Made by a program: the position numbers and the translations under genes. From positions 1,950,170-2,014,169 of the forward strand of contig OZ024862.1 of assembly GCA_964017155.1 (NCBI GenBank): a stretch of 64,000 nt of DNA, given 5' to 3'. Below, in pieces: positions 27,358 through 39,422 of this stretch. This stretch comes from Oasisia sp. SBJ-2009. Lineage: Eukaryota; Annelida; Polychaeta; Sabellida; Siboglinidae. Below the pieces are notes generated by a model. That model was not told the origin of the DNA and searched no databases. It saw only the letters and a program-made list of their open reading frames with translations. How positions within the stretch are numbered: position 1 is the first letter of the stretch; each line of letters begins with the position of its first letter.

Positions 27358-27580
27358 GTGGATATTGCACCGACAGTCGGTTCAATATCGCCGTGGATAT
27401 TGTACCGACAGTCGGTTCAATATCGCCGTGGATATTGCACCGACAGTCGGTTCAATATCGCCGTGGATATTGCACCGACAGTCGGTTCAATATCGCTATG
27501 GATATTGCACGGACAGTCGGTTCATTAACGCACGACTATTACACCGACAGCCGTTTCGAAACGCACTGCCGACAGTTGAT
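27358..27580. repeat. 35-bp dyad-symmetric minisatellite
   Basis: Five units of exactly 35 bp start at 27,358, 27,393, 27,428, 27,463 and 27,498, then decay by 27,580. Each unit contains GATATTG-CA-CCGAC-A-GTCGG-TT-CAATATC, an imperfect palindrome, so every monomer can form its own hairpin. The period is not a multiple of three and the array is not coding. Confidence 0.92.
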
Positions 27581-28058
27581 TCAGTATGGTGGTGCGCGTA
27601 TATGAGCGATAATACATGAATAACGATATTTCGTTGATAAATAAAATTATTATAGCTATCTCTGCTCCGCGACAGAGTTATGTACTACACGAGTTATAAT
27701 GGAGCACTCCATTTGTTGTGTATTTAATCATTCTAAGGATTTATCTGCTGATAAAATGGCAGTTGTCCGCGCGGGTGTTTAGCGTGACATCCGGCCTGCG
27801 TAACACCCGCCCTCGTGTCATAGCAACAGTCTGGCGTCTGCTGCATGTAACCTGCTAACTACTGTATGGAGCAACTTAGTCTTTTCAATATCAAATCAAC
27901 TTTATAATTTTGTTTATTAGTTTAAATGCTAGATACTTCGTTTAGAGTAATCTAGATGAAAATCGTGTCTCAGAAATTAATATATAAAATCTGGAATTTG
28001 GTTACAATGACTTGTTTGATCACAGGTATATAATTTTCTGAATATGTGTATGTATATA

Positions 28059-28118
<60 letters not shown>

Positions 28119-28630
28119 CTATGTACTGATATAATGATATTGATTAAATGCAATGCAGTATTGTAGTAAAAACATGAGTTTTATTAACTTATAAACAGTA
28201 TGAAAGTAGATACAAATCGCTGTCAAAATCACCAAATGTAAAACATTTGTAGGACATACATACATGCATGGAACTCACTAAATATAAAACATATGTACAG
28301 GTGTATATAAATGTATATAGAAAGATAAACCAGTTGCACCATCACATTCTAAATCTGTATATTATAACAGCATTTAACATCACTCTGATCACAACATATT
28401 TTCTAAGGCATATTCTACACAATGAGCAAAAAATAGTACATAAGTTGTGGAATATGCTTATATGACTAGACATTGCACAGAACTTGCTCTCCGTAAAATT
28501 GCCAATGATAAAAACATATTTCCATAGAATTTCTGCAAAATACAATTGCGTAATGTTACAGTTAAACTCATGTACTAAGTGGACAATGTTCATGACTCAA
28601 TACACCATGGCTAACTAACCAACTAACCAA
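27581..28630. other. Downstream region of the SWIM/PHD gene
   Basis: No coding motif was seen. It contains (TA)n at about 28,062-28,116 and is otherwise AT-rich. It probably includes the 3' UTR of the minus-strand gene ending at 28,631. Confidence 0.5.
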
Positions 28631-31600
28631 TTACATGGCACTGCATTTAACACAGAACCACTGTCGTTTCTTTGTGGCTTTCCCACTGACAGTACATCTC
28701 AGGTGTACCCATGACAAACAAGCGTCGCAGTTGATGCTGGATTCATGGCTGTCATCAATGTCACACTGGCAAACATTACATACATATATACAGTTCTGTT
28801 GCTTAGCAGCAACCATACTCTGGACACATTTCCAGGCATCTGCAGTAAAAAACCGCCTGATGGTCGCCAGACAAATATTGTCACTAAGACAAGCATTGTC
28901 CAACTGCTCTGGTATCGTCTCTATGGTGTCTTCTGTCAACTTACTGCCAGCAAGGGCAGCAATGACGTGATTTGGAGACACAAACCATGACAACATCCTT
29001 TCCTCCTTCCTGCTTGGCACCAGATTTATGAATGCCACGCATCCTAACCGCAGCTTCTTCTTCGGTAATCCTACCACTGTCTTTTCACATCCTTTTGGCC
29101 TCCCTCGCTTCCTCATGTGAGTTGGTAATTTGATAGATGCCAAAAGCTGTTCTGGCACAAGACTAGCCATTGGTGTCACTGTTGCTGGTGTCACTGTTGG
29201 GACACTGGTTGTTGGTGTCACTGGCGGGACGCTGGTCGTTAGTGTCACTGTCGGGACTCTGGTCGTTGGTGTCACTGTCGGGACACTGGTTGTTGCTGTC
29301 GGGACAATGGTCGTTGGTGTCACTGTGGGGACACTGGTCGTTGGTGTCACTGTCGGGGCACTGGTCGTTAGTGTCACTGTCGGGACTCTGGTCGTTGGTG
29401 TCACTGTCGGGACACTGGTTGTTGCTGTCGGGACAATGGTCGTTGGTGTCACTGTGGGGACACTGGTCGTTGGTGTCACTGTCGGGGCACTGGTCGCTGC
29501 TGTCACTGGTGTCACTGTGAGGACTCTGGTTGTTGGTGTCACTGTCGGGACAATGGTCGTTGGTGTCACTGTGAGGACTCTGGTCATTGGTGTCACTGTC
29601 GGGACACTGGTCGCTGGTCTCAGGACTCTGGTCGTTAGTGTCACTGCCGGGACACTGGCTGTTGCTGTCACTGTCGGGACAATGGTCGTTGGTGTCACTG
29701 TCGGGACACTGGTCGTTGGTGTCACTGTCGGGACACTGGTCGTTAGTGTCACTGTCGGGACTCTGGTCATTGGTGTCACTGTCAGGACACTGGTTGTTGC
29801 TGTCGGGACAATGGTCGTTGGTGTCACTGTGGGGACAATGGTCGTTGGTGTCACTGTCGGGACACTGGTCGTTGGTGTCGCTGTCGGGACACTGGTCATT
29901 GGTGTCGCTGTCGGGACACTGTGAGACTCCCACGACTGTAACAAGCTACGTAGTTGACTTAACTTGTCTCCATACTCTGTGCCACATGCCTCAGACACCA
30001 CTTCAGCTAGGCGCATGCAAATGTGTCTGGCTGCACGGAACTTCTCGTGTGTGGTCTGTGGCACTCGACGTGGTCCTACAGGCGTGGAAGACACAGTGAC
30101 ATTTGCCACCGCAGCAGGAACTGTTCGCACTTCACAGAAAGCACTGTGCACGACCTGGTACCGTGCGGTGTGCCAACGGGTATGCGCTAACGTTTCTTCG
30201 TGGCAGCATGGCAACAGCATCCGCTTGTTGAAGGAGCAGGAACACACACAGCACGTGGTCATCTCCCCTGACACCTGGCCGTCTTCCACACACACAGCAT
30301 CAGTCTTGTGCAGTTCAGTTCGCACAAGTCCGGCAGGGTAGGGCAGCAGATGACGGCTGATCTGTGCACCAACAGAATCTCCTATTGCATGCACAGAGAC
30401 TTTCGACATGCAGTTGAGAGCAACGTTGTCGCGTTCAACTCGCAGGCAGGCTATGATTGTTCTCAGTTCCCTGAAGAAGTCTCCCAGGTTGGCAAATGAC
30501 GAACACACACTCTTTATCTTCTGGTTAATTGATTCCAGTCGGTTGTTCGTCCTGTTGCCGAAGGTTGCCACAATCTCACTCTGCCCATTGCCGTCTGAGA
30601 TGAGGAATACGTACAATGGCATACGGACATTTGTCAGTTTGTGGGTAGCATCGACAAACAACATCTCGGGGAATGATGCATACGCCTTCTGCATTGCCGG
30701 GTCCTGGTAGAAGATTCCGAGCAGGTTGTCTTCCTCATCACTGAACACCTCAATGCTCAGTGATGGGTCACGCCGCAGGTCATCAATGACTGCATGAAGG
30801 TCGTTGCCAGGGCCGGACTTTGTACGCGCCTTCATGTTGGACAGGTCACGCAATGTGATCACTTTGCCTGAAACAAACATATGTAGGTTAGTACTACAAC
30901 TCAGTTACTCAAAACACAGATTACCCATTGATCCCTACCAATGACATCACATCCCTACGAGGGCATTGGTTAAGTGTGCTTACGGTGGGTAAATAAATAT
31001 ATGATTATGTCTAAACACATTTAAACAGTGAATACTAATAAAATATCTTCCTTTCTCGATAAGTATGTACGAGAAGAAAAAAAATAATATGCCCAATAAT
31101 AACATATAAGATGCAAATGTGACAAGCCTCTTCTTTCACAGCGAGTGATCACCTACAATGTTACGCTGAATCATAAAGATAAACAGCATAAAACAAATAG
31201 CATAGATGGCCGACATAAAATGTAAACAGTTGGTTTGATTTACCTGTGGTAGCCAGCAATTCCTTTTGAAGTAGCTTCTTGTTGGGGTTCAAGCGCATAG
31301 CATGTTCAACTTCTTTGCGTGTCTGTAGGAAATATAATAGTATACATGAGGAACTGATTATGTCATTTAAACATATTAGTGTTAAGCAAAGTTGGGATGA
31401 ACATTATTTGAAGCAGTGCCAACATATAAAAATGTTTTAAAAGAAACCTTATATATAATAATGAATTGTGAATATCTACATTAACTGGGACTAATTGGAA
31501 AAATACATTTCACTTACTTTACAATTGAAAGTATGTGTTGATGCCACAAAGTAACAATAAACAAATAAAAATGTACATTCCATGACATTTTGTAAATGGG

Positions 31601-34600
31601 GTCGTCATGTCTCAACAACACATCATCCTTTCCAGAATTTGTGTAAATAAAAAATATATATTAATGAATAAAACAGATAATGTATTATCTCATAGTAATA
31701 AAAGTTATAAAACTCACATCAACATCAAGTTTTCGCTGTCTTGGAAGGTTCTTGTAAGCAGCAGAACTCAAGGTGTGGTTGTGCTCAACATTCAACTCTT
31801 TTACTACCAGAGAATGGTAATCTTCTGATAGTTTTATCTTGATGGTGGCACCACAATCGTTCTTGAATGTTCTACAAAGAAACAATGATTACAATGACTG
31901 CATGGATTTAAGAACTTTTAGGGCAATTTCGTATTGGAAAGCACAGGCTGCTAATCATTAAATCTTGTTGAAACAGTGTAAAAGATGTACAACCGATGTA
32001 AAACATGAAAACAAATTAGGCCCACCTACCCAAGTAAAAAAAAGTTGTGCCATCAGATAACATTTTTTTTTATTTCGCTTCTAATGGAGTGAATTCTTAG
32101 CAATCAAACTAATGGAAAAACAAAAGGCCAACAGAAACCCCTCCCATATTTCATTAACTGAAAAATTACCCATTTACATTTACAAAGGGAAAGTGCAAAA
32201 AACATTCTTTCTACAATTTCATTGGTGTGTGTAGTGTCAACGTAATAGTAAATGTGAAGTTTGGCGGCTGTAAGACTTTTTTCGAGGTAAACAGAAAAAG
32301 GGTAATCTTATACTTAACTGGCCTAAATTATTACGGCCATTTAAAACCGTTTTTTTCACCTTATATCGATGTGTATGTGTTCGCTATGGGATTCTACATC
32401 ACTTCCGGTACAAAGAAGTCAGATTAAATTTTTTATTTGTGTTTTAGAGCAATTTAAACACGCCGAATCGAGGTAAACAACGCGATGTCACCGCTGGAAA
32501 TATGGCGCGAGCTGTAGGCGCCTCCCAGAGGCATCAGAACCGCGGAGGCGATTTCTTTCGATTGCGGACATGTACACGGCACTAAGAAGAAATACTTTAT
32601 TCTTTGTAATGATGAATTACATTTTTTTTATTTTTAAAAAACTTTAAAAGTTTATTTTGAACCTCTCATAGGCACCAGAACCGCGGAGGCGATTTCTTTC
32701 GAGTGCAGACATGTCCACGGCACTAAGAAGAAATACTTTATTCTTTGTAATGATGAATTAATTTTTTATTATTTAAAAAAAAAACTTTAAAAAAGTTTAT
32801 TTTGAACTTCTCATAGGCACCAGAACCGCGTAGGCGATTTCTTTCGATTGCAGACATGTCCACGGCCCTAAGAAGAAATCCTTTATTCTTTGTAATGATG
32901 AAATGTTTTTTTTATAAAGTTTAAATAAAAAAAGAATTACTGTATGCAATGCACACATAATGCGCCTGATTTTAATGTTTCATTAGAAATATTACCGAAT
33001 TTGTAGTATAGTATTCTTAGCAATGACATGTAACTGAAATTGCTGTACTTGACTGTATTAATGAAAAAAATATCACACTATAATATTATAGACATCAAAA
33101 GAACCATTAGTCTTACAAATAATGCTGTGACAAGTTCCTAGCTGGTGGCCTTTGGCCATGCCAAAGAAAATGTCATAATTTATCTGTAAATGAAGGTGAT
33201 TTGTATGCTACAAGAATGTATGTAGCTAAAATGAAAATAAATGCTGTTAAATGCATATAATAATAATTATTAGCAAGTGACCACAATTAATTGCGACCAA
33301 ACATGTCTGCAATAAAAATGGGAATTCATGTTTTAAATGCATGTCATAATTATTAGCAAGTCAGATTGTTTACATACGAAAATAATTGTTTGCATTTTAA
33401 AAAGAGACGTGTGTATTAACTGAAATCGGTTATGCGTAAAGATATTTTGTTACTGTTTGGAATAATTAAACTTATGTTCGTGGGGACGATTTGTACGTTT
33501 TACTTTTTTAGGTAAAGATTTAAAGTACAGATCAGACATGGGGGACATGGGGTCAAATACATTTGTATTTGAAAGTATTTAAATACTTTGTTTAAAGTAT
33601 TTGTATTTGACATTTAGGAATTGAAAGTATTTGTATTTAAATACTTTCCTAAAGTATTTGATATTTCAAATACTTTTTCAAATACTTTGGGTATATATTT
33701 GGGTCAGTTCTTTCTTCCACTGTGTTTATGTAAGTTACTGCTATGGTAAATTAGCCAATGTGATATCAGTGACAGTCAGGGACTAAGAACTTAATTACAC
33801 AGCTTAGCACATATGGGCACCAGTAAACCCTGGGCACCAGCTAGCTAGCCAATTCCCTTTGTGTGATAGGGGAAGAAGCCTGGCTTGGTTTATCAAGCCC
33901 TTTGTTCAAGCCAGGTATCCCCAATTAAATAAGCCACAGTGGACTTTGTTCAAACATCACTGAGCCCAGTGTGCAGGGCAGCCTAATTGATACAGATGAT
34001 AAATGGAGAACCCAATTCAAGTCAGATCTTGTTAAGTGATCCTCAGTGAATGAATGGAAAGCTTGGCTGTGGGGTCTGTCCACATTGCCATGATTGTGTG
34101 AAAAGGGTGTGGATGAATGATTAAAAGGAACATTGCATTCAATTAGCTTGCAGCAGGACTTTGCACTATCCCATATAAGTACTAACTTCCACCATCCTGG
34201 GTGATATAACTGACAATTTTAGAAGTATACACTGGGCAGATAGATACTAGACCATTGAATGTAACCAGACAACTTAGACAATAGCAATAAACTAGATGAA
34301 CTGCTTCATATATCGTTTTGTTTCTTTTACCTATATAGTAATATATCCTGAAAATGAAAAGTATTTGAAAAAGTATTTGAAATACTTTTCAAAAGTATTT
34401 GTATTTAAATACATTTGCATTTAAAAGTATTTGTATTTGTATTTGAATCCCTCAAAAGTATTTGTATTTAAATACATTTCAATGTATTTGACCCCATGTC
34501 CGATGGGCTGGCCATTGTTGTTGAAACCGCCAGCTGTCGCGGGTTTAGTTGCACATCTACCGCACAGACGTCTCGGATAAAAAATCCCCCAGTCCACGGC

Positions 34601-36394
34601 AGTTTTTGGCGACAGCGTCAGTTGCCTAGTGACGTGTAACAGAATTTCCGTAGCCCACGAAAACAGAAACCAAACCAGTTTCCCTAGGGGAACCTTGCTC
34701 TTAAAAAAGGAGCCTTCTCGTATGCTGTGTCTCTGGTGACATTGACGACATTTCCACCGTCATCCGTCCTGGGTATCTTGTTGTACGATGAAACTGCACG
34801 GAACTGCGCAAAGAGGGCAGTCAAATTAGTTTTCAACCTCGTGCAACAAGCCAGTCAATCTGTGGACGTACGTCGTCGTCAAGCACAAGACGCAACTGGA
34901 ACGGCCCGAATATCTGTTGCGCAACAGCATGTTATGTAGTGATGTATTTTATATAATGATATAATCACTACCAGGTATATAACACACACACACACTCATT
35001 CACTGACATTTTTTGCATCGCTGGATTCACTGCATAATTAAAATGTTTGAGTTCTCCCGAGTCTGCTCTCTTTCTGGCATCACCTACTTAACAACTAGAT
35101 CAGCACATTAAACTTGAACTTGACATTTTATTTGGCATATATACAACACAATACAACAGACACAGAACATATGTTAATAATGAATGCCAGGACGCCAGTA
35201 ATAACTAAAAAGGTTGATGCAACTGGAAGCCCTTTAGAATTACAAAATACTGTCTACCTCTAACAGAACATGGTGTACATAATAATAATTTAATTAATAA
35301 CAAGATAATAATAATACTAAGAAAAGAGTAATACTAATCTAATGATACTACTTATACTATAAAACATTTTATTACTATACATAATCTAATTTAATAAAGT
35401 TGACGTGAGAAATTATACAATTATTAATTAATACTGTTCATTAAGCAAGAATAACAATTTCTTAATAGGCAAATATCTGAATACGACTTTATAATAATTT
35501 GTTTGAGATTGTGCCTTTTATTTAGTGACAGGTGCAGTACATTATACAGTTGCAATAGTATGGTATGAAGTTTATAAAACAATCCCTGTTTTTTTATTTA
35601 TGTTCTTATGAAACATAAATGAATAGTATTGCTTTGTCTGGTTACATGTCATTGCTAAGAATACTATACTACAAATTCGGTATTATTTTTAATGAAACAT
35701 TAAAATCAGACGTATTGTGTGTGCATTGCATACAGTAATTCTTGTTTATTTAAACTTTATATAAAAAAACATTATTTGATCATTACAAAAAATAAAGGAT
35801 TTCTTCTTAGTGCCGTGGACATGTCTGCAATCGAAAGAAATCGCCTCCGCGGTTCTGGTGCCTATGAGAGGTTAAAAATAAACTTTTTAAAAGTTTAAAA
35901 AAAAAATGTAATTCATCATTACAAAGAATAAAGTTTTTCTTCTTAGTGCCGTGTACATGTCCGCAATCGAAAGAAATCGTCTCCGACCAGAAAAAGTACC
36001 CCATTATCGCTCACACGTTCGAGTCGGAATTTCATCTATTCTCCTATAATGTATTATCATATTAGCTTATGTATATACTAAGAACTATGGATTTACAATT
36101 TAAAAATGCAATAAATAGTGGGACTTACGATTGTTGCGGTCTGGAGCCGGTCGTCGTCCTAGACTTATGCGGTCTGCCGCCCTGGAGGCACGAGTACTTG
36201 ATGAAATAGTACTGAACATCTTTCGACGCTTTTTCAGCAATGTTTGGAGTTGTTTTCTTTGCCGTGTTCAATGTTCGGGCGTCTCTCATGTAAAACTGAC
36301 TGTGCGTCTGTTGTTCAAATAAATGTAGCGCATTCTGCATTTCTACAAACGTTCTAAAAGATGCGCCCACTCGAAACATGTTATCCGACGCCAT
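28631..36394 (-). CDS. ZSWIM3-like / MULE-derived protein with SWIM, AT-hook and PHD finger (911 aa, 4 exons)
   Basis: Exons are 36,394-36,129, 31,871-31,718, 31,322-31,244 and 30,867-28,631. Every intron is GT-AG, the phases agree (TC|A, then 0, then G|GC) and the sum is 912 codons. The start ATG at 36,394 has good context (AAGATGG). Residues 1-150 form a FAR1/ZSWIM N-terminal domain (VGASFRTFVEMQ, NDCGATIKIKLS, ELNVEHNHTL). RNase H-like sequence follows: LFVDATHKL (first Asp, ~239), SDGNGQSEIVA, then directly NRTNNRLESINQKIKSV. About 110 residues usual in this family, with the second Asp and the C/H motif, are missing at ~267-271. The SWIM finger is at 375-389 (CSC...CCH). A Thr/Pro/Val repeat tract, an AT-hook (KRGRPKG) and a C4HC3 PHD finger (859-911) follow. 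Catalysis looks impossible; a DNA/chromatin-binding role is inferred. Confidence 0.8.
29168..29922 (-). repeat. Coding minisatellite in exon 4 of the SWIM/PHD gene
   Basis: About 750 bp of units based on 27 bp (nine residues, VPTVTPTTS), with some 15-24-bp partial units, always in multiples of three. The encoded tract is Thr/Pro/Val-rich and probably unstructured. It links the SWIM half to the AT-hook and PHD half. Confidence 0.92.
31873..32542. other. Intron 1 of the SWIM/PHD gene, left of the foldback-like element
   Basis: AT-rich intron sequence up to the element arm at 32,543. An open frame at 32,227-32,427 has no domain. Confidence 0.5.
33543..34501. mobile_element. Non-autonomous element with GGACATGGGGTCAAATAC ends
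   Basis: Both ends read GGACATGGGGTCAAATACAT inward. Each end continues with many AAGTATTTGTATTTAAATAC-like direct and inverted repeats. The central ~600 bp is non-coding. The length of 959 bp and repeat-rich ends suggest a MITE-like hAT relative (inference); a clear 8-bp target duplication is not visible. Confidence 0.7.
34502..35640. other. Interior of the second foldback-like element
   Basis: AT-rich with TAATAA-type tracts (35,280-35,340). An open frame at 34,727-34,939 has no recognised domain. Confidence 0.45.
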
Positions 36395-36500
36395 CTTTTT
36401 TTGCTGACTGTTTTGATGTGGCGAGTGGCGCCACACGACGGCATGTGCATTCCCATACTGTAATGCGCATGCGCATCAAAACTGTAGGCGCAATAGCGCC

Positions 36501-36700
36501 NNNNNNNNNNNNNNNNNNNNNNNNNNNNNNNNNNNNNNNNNNNNNNNNNNNNNNNNNNNNNNNNNNNNNNNNNNNNNNNNNNNNNNNNNNNNNNNNNNNN
36601 NNNNNNNNNNNNNNNNNNNNNNNNNNNNNNNNNNNNNNNNNNNNNNNNNNNNNNNNNNNNNNNNNNNNNNNNNNNNNNNNNNNNNNNNNNNNNNNNNNNN
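36501..36700. other. Assembly gap (200 N)
   Basis: Two hundred unresolved bases. They begin 107 bp upstream of the ATG of the SWIM/PHD gene, so its promoter and 5' UTR may be partly unknown. Confidence 1.
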
Positions 36701-37638
36701 CAGAGTAACTAAATACCAGTGCCTGCACATTAATGACCTACCTCCCAAGGTACCAAATTAACGTGTGAAAAGCATCCTAATGTATTTGTCTTTCAACAAT
36801 ATATATATCAATTTGTAAGTGTTGGGGTATTGCTTTATATAGAGACCCATCCACCCATTATTTGGATGGATAAAACCTGTTTTGGACACGAAAAACAAGG
36901 AGCAAAGTGACCTTAAAAATAATTCAAGACGTTCATAATCATAGTGAGCAAAACACACATACCTCAAAACCAAAAATGAAGGTTAAAACTACCCACTTAT
37001 CCGCTAGTCCATACACTAGTCAAGGCGACTAGTAAACATGCCTAATAACTAGTTCGATTGTCTAGTCAAGGTCAGTGTCATCAACCCCACCCTACAGTAG
37101 TCAATCAAATGTTTGTAGTCAATTTGATTAAATAAAGTGAAATTACCTCTCAGGAAGCTTTTTCTCCATATATATCAACCATTTCTCACGGTCTTCTGCA
37201 GCTGACTGAATTTCCCGATAGTGTCACATGGTGCAAGTCATGGGACACTAATGGGAAATTCATTCACAAGCTGTAGCATAATCGACTGGAGTTCGTGACC
37301 ATTGTCTCTATTTAAAACCGGCTTCCCTCTGTGTATGTTTATGGCCTCTTATTTTCCTCCTGTGCCAGTTCTCTTCACTGTGGAGGATTTTCACATCACT
37401 CATTGAATACTGGTGGTCTGTGTTCAAATTGTGTTCATTTATTGCTGATAGGGGTTGGCAACTGGACAGATGTTCTTTAATTCATGTGCCCAGTGGTCTT
37501 GCTGTTTCCATTGTGTAGTCCGGGCATTGGATGTCGTATATTTAACAAGATTTAACAAGACTGCCACCTAGAGAATCAACTCTAGATGGCAGGTAGACAA
37601 GGAAGCCCTTTGGCTTATCGAAAGTCCAACCTATATAT

Positions 37639-38100
37639 CTAAATGTACCCCGCCCTTCTCAGGTATATGTCAATTTTATTTTTAAACATATTAACACTAC
37701 TAGCATCTACACAATCAGCTGATAATCTGTTCCATTCATTTATAGTTCTTTGTAAAAATAAGAATTTTCTAATATCTAGTCTACACTGCTTCTTTGCTAA
37801 TGCAATTCCATGTCCTCTATTCCTTATCTCTTCCTTAACCAAGAACAAATATTTCTGTCAATATTTTCGTACCCATTCAATATTTTCATACCCATTCAAT
37901 ATTTTAAACACTTCTTTCTGATCTCCTCTCAGTCTCCTGGTTTCTAGTGTTGTTGATACACATTCTTTTAGACGGATTTCATAACTAATTTTCCTGAGAT
38001 TTTGTATCATCTTGGTTCCTTTGTACTCTTTTTAGTATATCAACATCCTTCTTGCGATATGGCCTCCATGCCATATAATGCAACATGCACACTTTGCCGC
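37639..38100 (-). mobile_element. LINE C fragment (C-terminal part of reverse transcriptase)
   Basis: The minus-strand reading is AWRPYRKKDVDILKRVQR, then after a frame change TKMIQNLRKISYEIRLKE, TLETRRLRGDQKEVFKILNG, EEIRNRGHGIALAKKQCR, LDIRKFLFLQRTINEWN and FKNKIDIYLRRAGYI. These are the conserved tail blocks of jockey-like LINE proteins. An ATTCAATATTTTCATACCC duplication and frameshifts show it is dead. It is nested in the TIR element at 36,987-39,422. Confidence 0.87.
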
Positions 38101-38884
38101 TTTGTCTGTTTTGTCTTTCTGGTGCATCAGAAGGGACCCCAGGGTGTTGATAGGTTTGTGGTACACTGTTATGTCACTAGATTTGAAAATCCTTGCCAAC
38201 TGTTCCGACAGCTTACTAATGTAGGGGAGATGTATGGCAGATTCTGTTGGTTTCACTGGTGTATATATATATAAATATACATATATACAGATCCAGCAAA
38301 AGTCATGGGAACAGCAACATTTTCTACCAGTTCTGCCAGAACTAGCCACTTCTCAAGCTAACAGCAATAGTACTTGGCAACTAAACTTTAAGTTCTGCCA
38401 TCTAGTGGATCACTGGATAACTATCTTTTAGTATGCTTTAGTTTGATGTGAATTTTTGAACGCCTTTGCTACAAATTTGCAACTTTCTGCTGAGCAGTCA
38501 TCATGTACATGGGCCTGCCACAAACTCCTGGTACGTATCTATGCATAAAGCAACTTTATTATGATAGATTTTGACTGTTATCTGCAAAATAAGATGTTAT
38601 TTAAGAAGTGAGCGATAATAGTGTGTTTCTTCTATTTGCGGATCTATTTGATTACACTCGGTTACCAAGGCTTCGTGAGGTGGCTGCACTTTTAAGCCCC
38701 TCAACTCTGCCTGGGGAAAGAGAGGGTCTGCATTTGATAGCCGCCACTTGATAGCCAGGTAGAGATGCTGATTGGCTCTCAGGCCAACTATGAAATGAAA
38801 ATTAAAATAACGATATTCTTTTATAAGACCATATAAAAAGTATTCAACATTGAAGTTATTAACATAGAAGTAGGTAAAAATTCA

Positions 38885-39150
38885 AATTTACAGTTGTTTA
38901 TAAAATAAGAATTACGGCAGGATTAACCAGTATCCGTGAGGTGGCAGCATTGTCTAGCCGTACACAGATAGCATACAGATTAAATAAGGATACCATTTTA
39001 TCAAATTTATGCTGTATTAAAAAAACTATTCAAAATTAAATTTATATTAAAACAAAATAAATAGAAATACAAATTTGCAGTTGTTTATGAAAATATAAAT
39101 TACGGCAGTGTCCGTGAGGTGGCAGCATTGTATAGATCACACGGATAATA
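38885..39150. repeat. Short direct repeat pair with GTGAGGTGGCAGCATTGT
   Basis: AAATTTACAGTTGTTTATAA...ATTACGGCAG...TCCGTGAGGTGGCAGCATTGT occurs at about 38,882-38,962 and again at about 39,069-39,130. A related GTGAGGTGGCTGCA lies at 38,675. Confidence 0.65.
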
Positions 39151-39422
39151 TTCAAAAGGTGACAGAGAAAATGTCATTTATCAGTAAATGAAGCTGCTGT
39201 AGCCAATTGCTCACTGGCACTGGATTCAGTTACATTCCCCCAGTCTGTAGATGGATTAGGGTTAGGGTCACTGTGACAACAAACACTTGATTGACTACTG
39301 TAGGGTGGGGTAGATGACACACTGGCCTCTACTAGACAACTGGACTAGTTATTAGGCAGGTTTACTAGTCCGCCCTTGAATTATCTTTACTAGTGTACGG
39401 ACTAGCGGACTAGTGGGTAGTT

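Larger units (their letters stand above)
32543..35982. mobile_element. Second foldback-like element (~3.4 kb) in intron 1
   Basis: The left arm (32,543-33,034) has three ~140-bp tandem units containing GGCGATTTCTTTCGATTG, CATGTCCACGGCACTAAG and TTTATTCTTTGTAATGATG. The right arm (35,641-35,982) has two inverted units. The inner parts of both arms (ATGCAATGCACACATAAT..., CAATGACATGTAAC) also match in inverse. No transposase was found; the interior is AT-rich and hosts another element at 33,543-34,501. Exact ends and target duplication were not resolved. Confidence 0.8.
36987..39422. mobile_element. 2.4-kb DNA element with ~150-bp terminal inverted repeats
   Basis: The left end, AACTACCCACTTATCCGCTA, and the inverted right end, AACTACCCACTAGTCCGCTA, match with indels through CTAATAACTAG, TCAACCCCACCC and ACAGTAGTCAATCAA. 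A ~17-bp insertion in the right arm (TAAAGATAATTCAAGGG region) separates the copies. The interior contains a LINE C fragment and no transposase. No target duplication is evident. Confidence 0.8.

Noticed and set aside
29130..29933. 264-codon plus-strand and 256-codon minus-strand frames over the coding VNTR
   Set aside because: Shadows of the minisatellite in exon 4. The spliced minus-strand frame with flanking SWIM and PHD domains is the real one.
32227..32427. 66-codon frame in intron 1
   Set aside because: No homology, no splice signals and AT-rich intron context.
39248..39262. TTAGGGTTAGGG, telomere-like
   Set aside because: Only two units, inside the terminal region of a DNA element; not a telomere.
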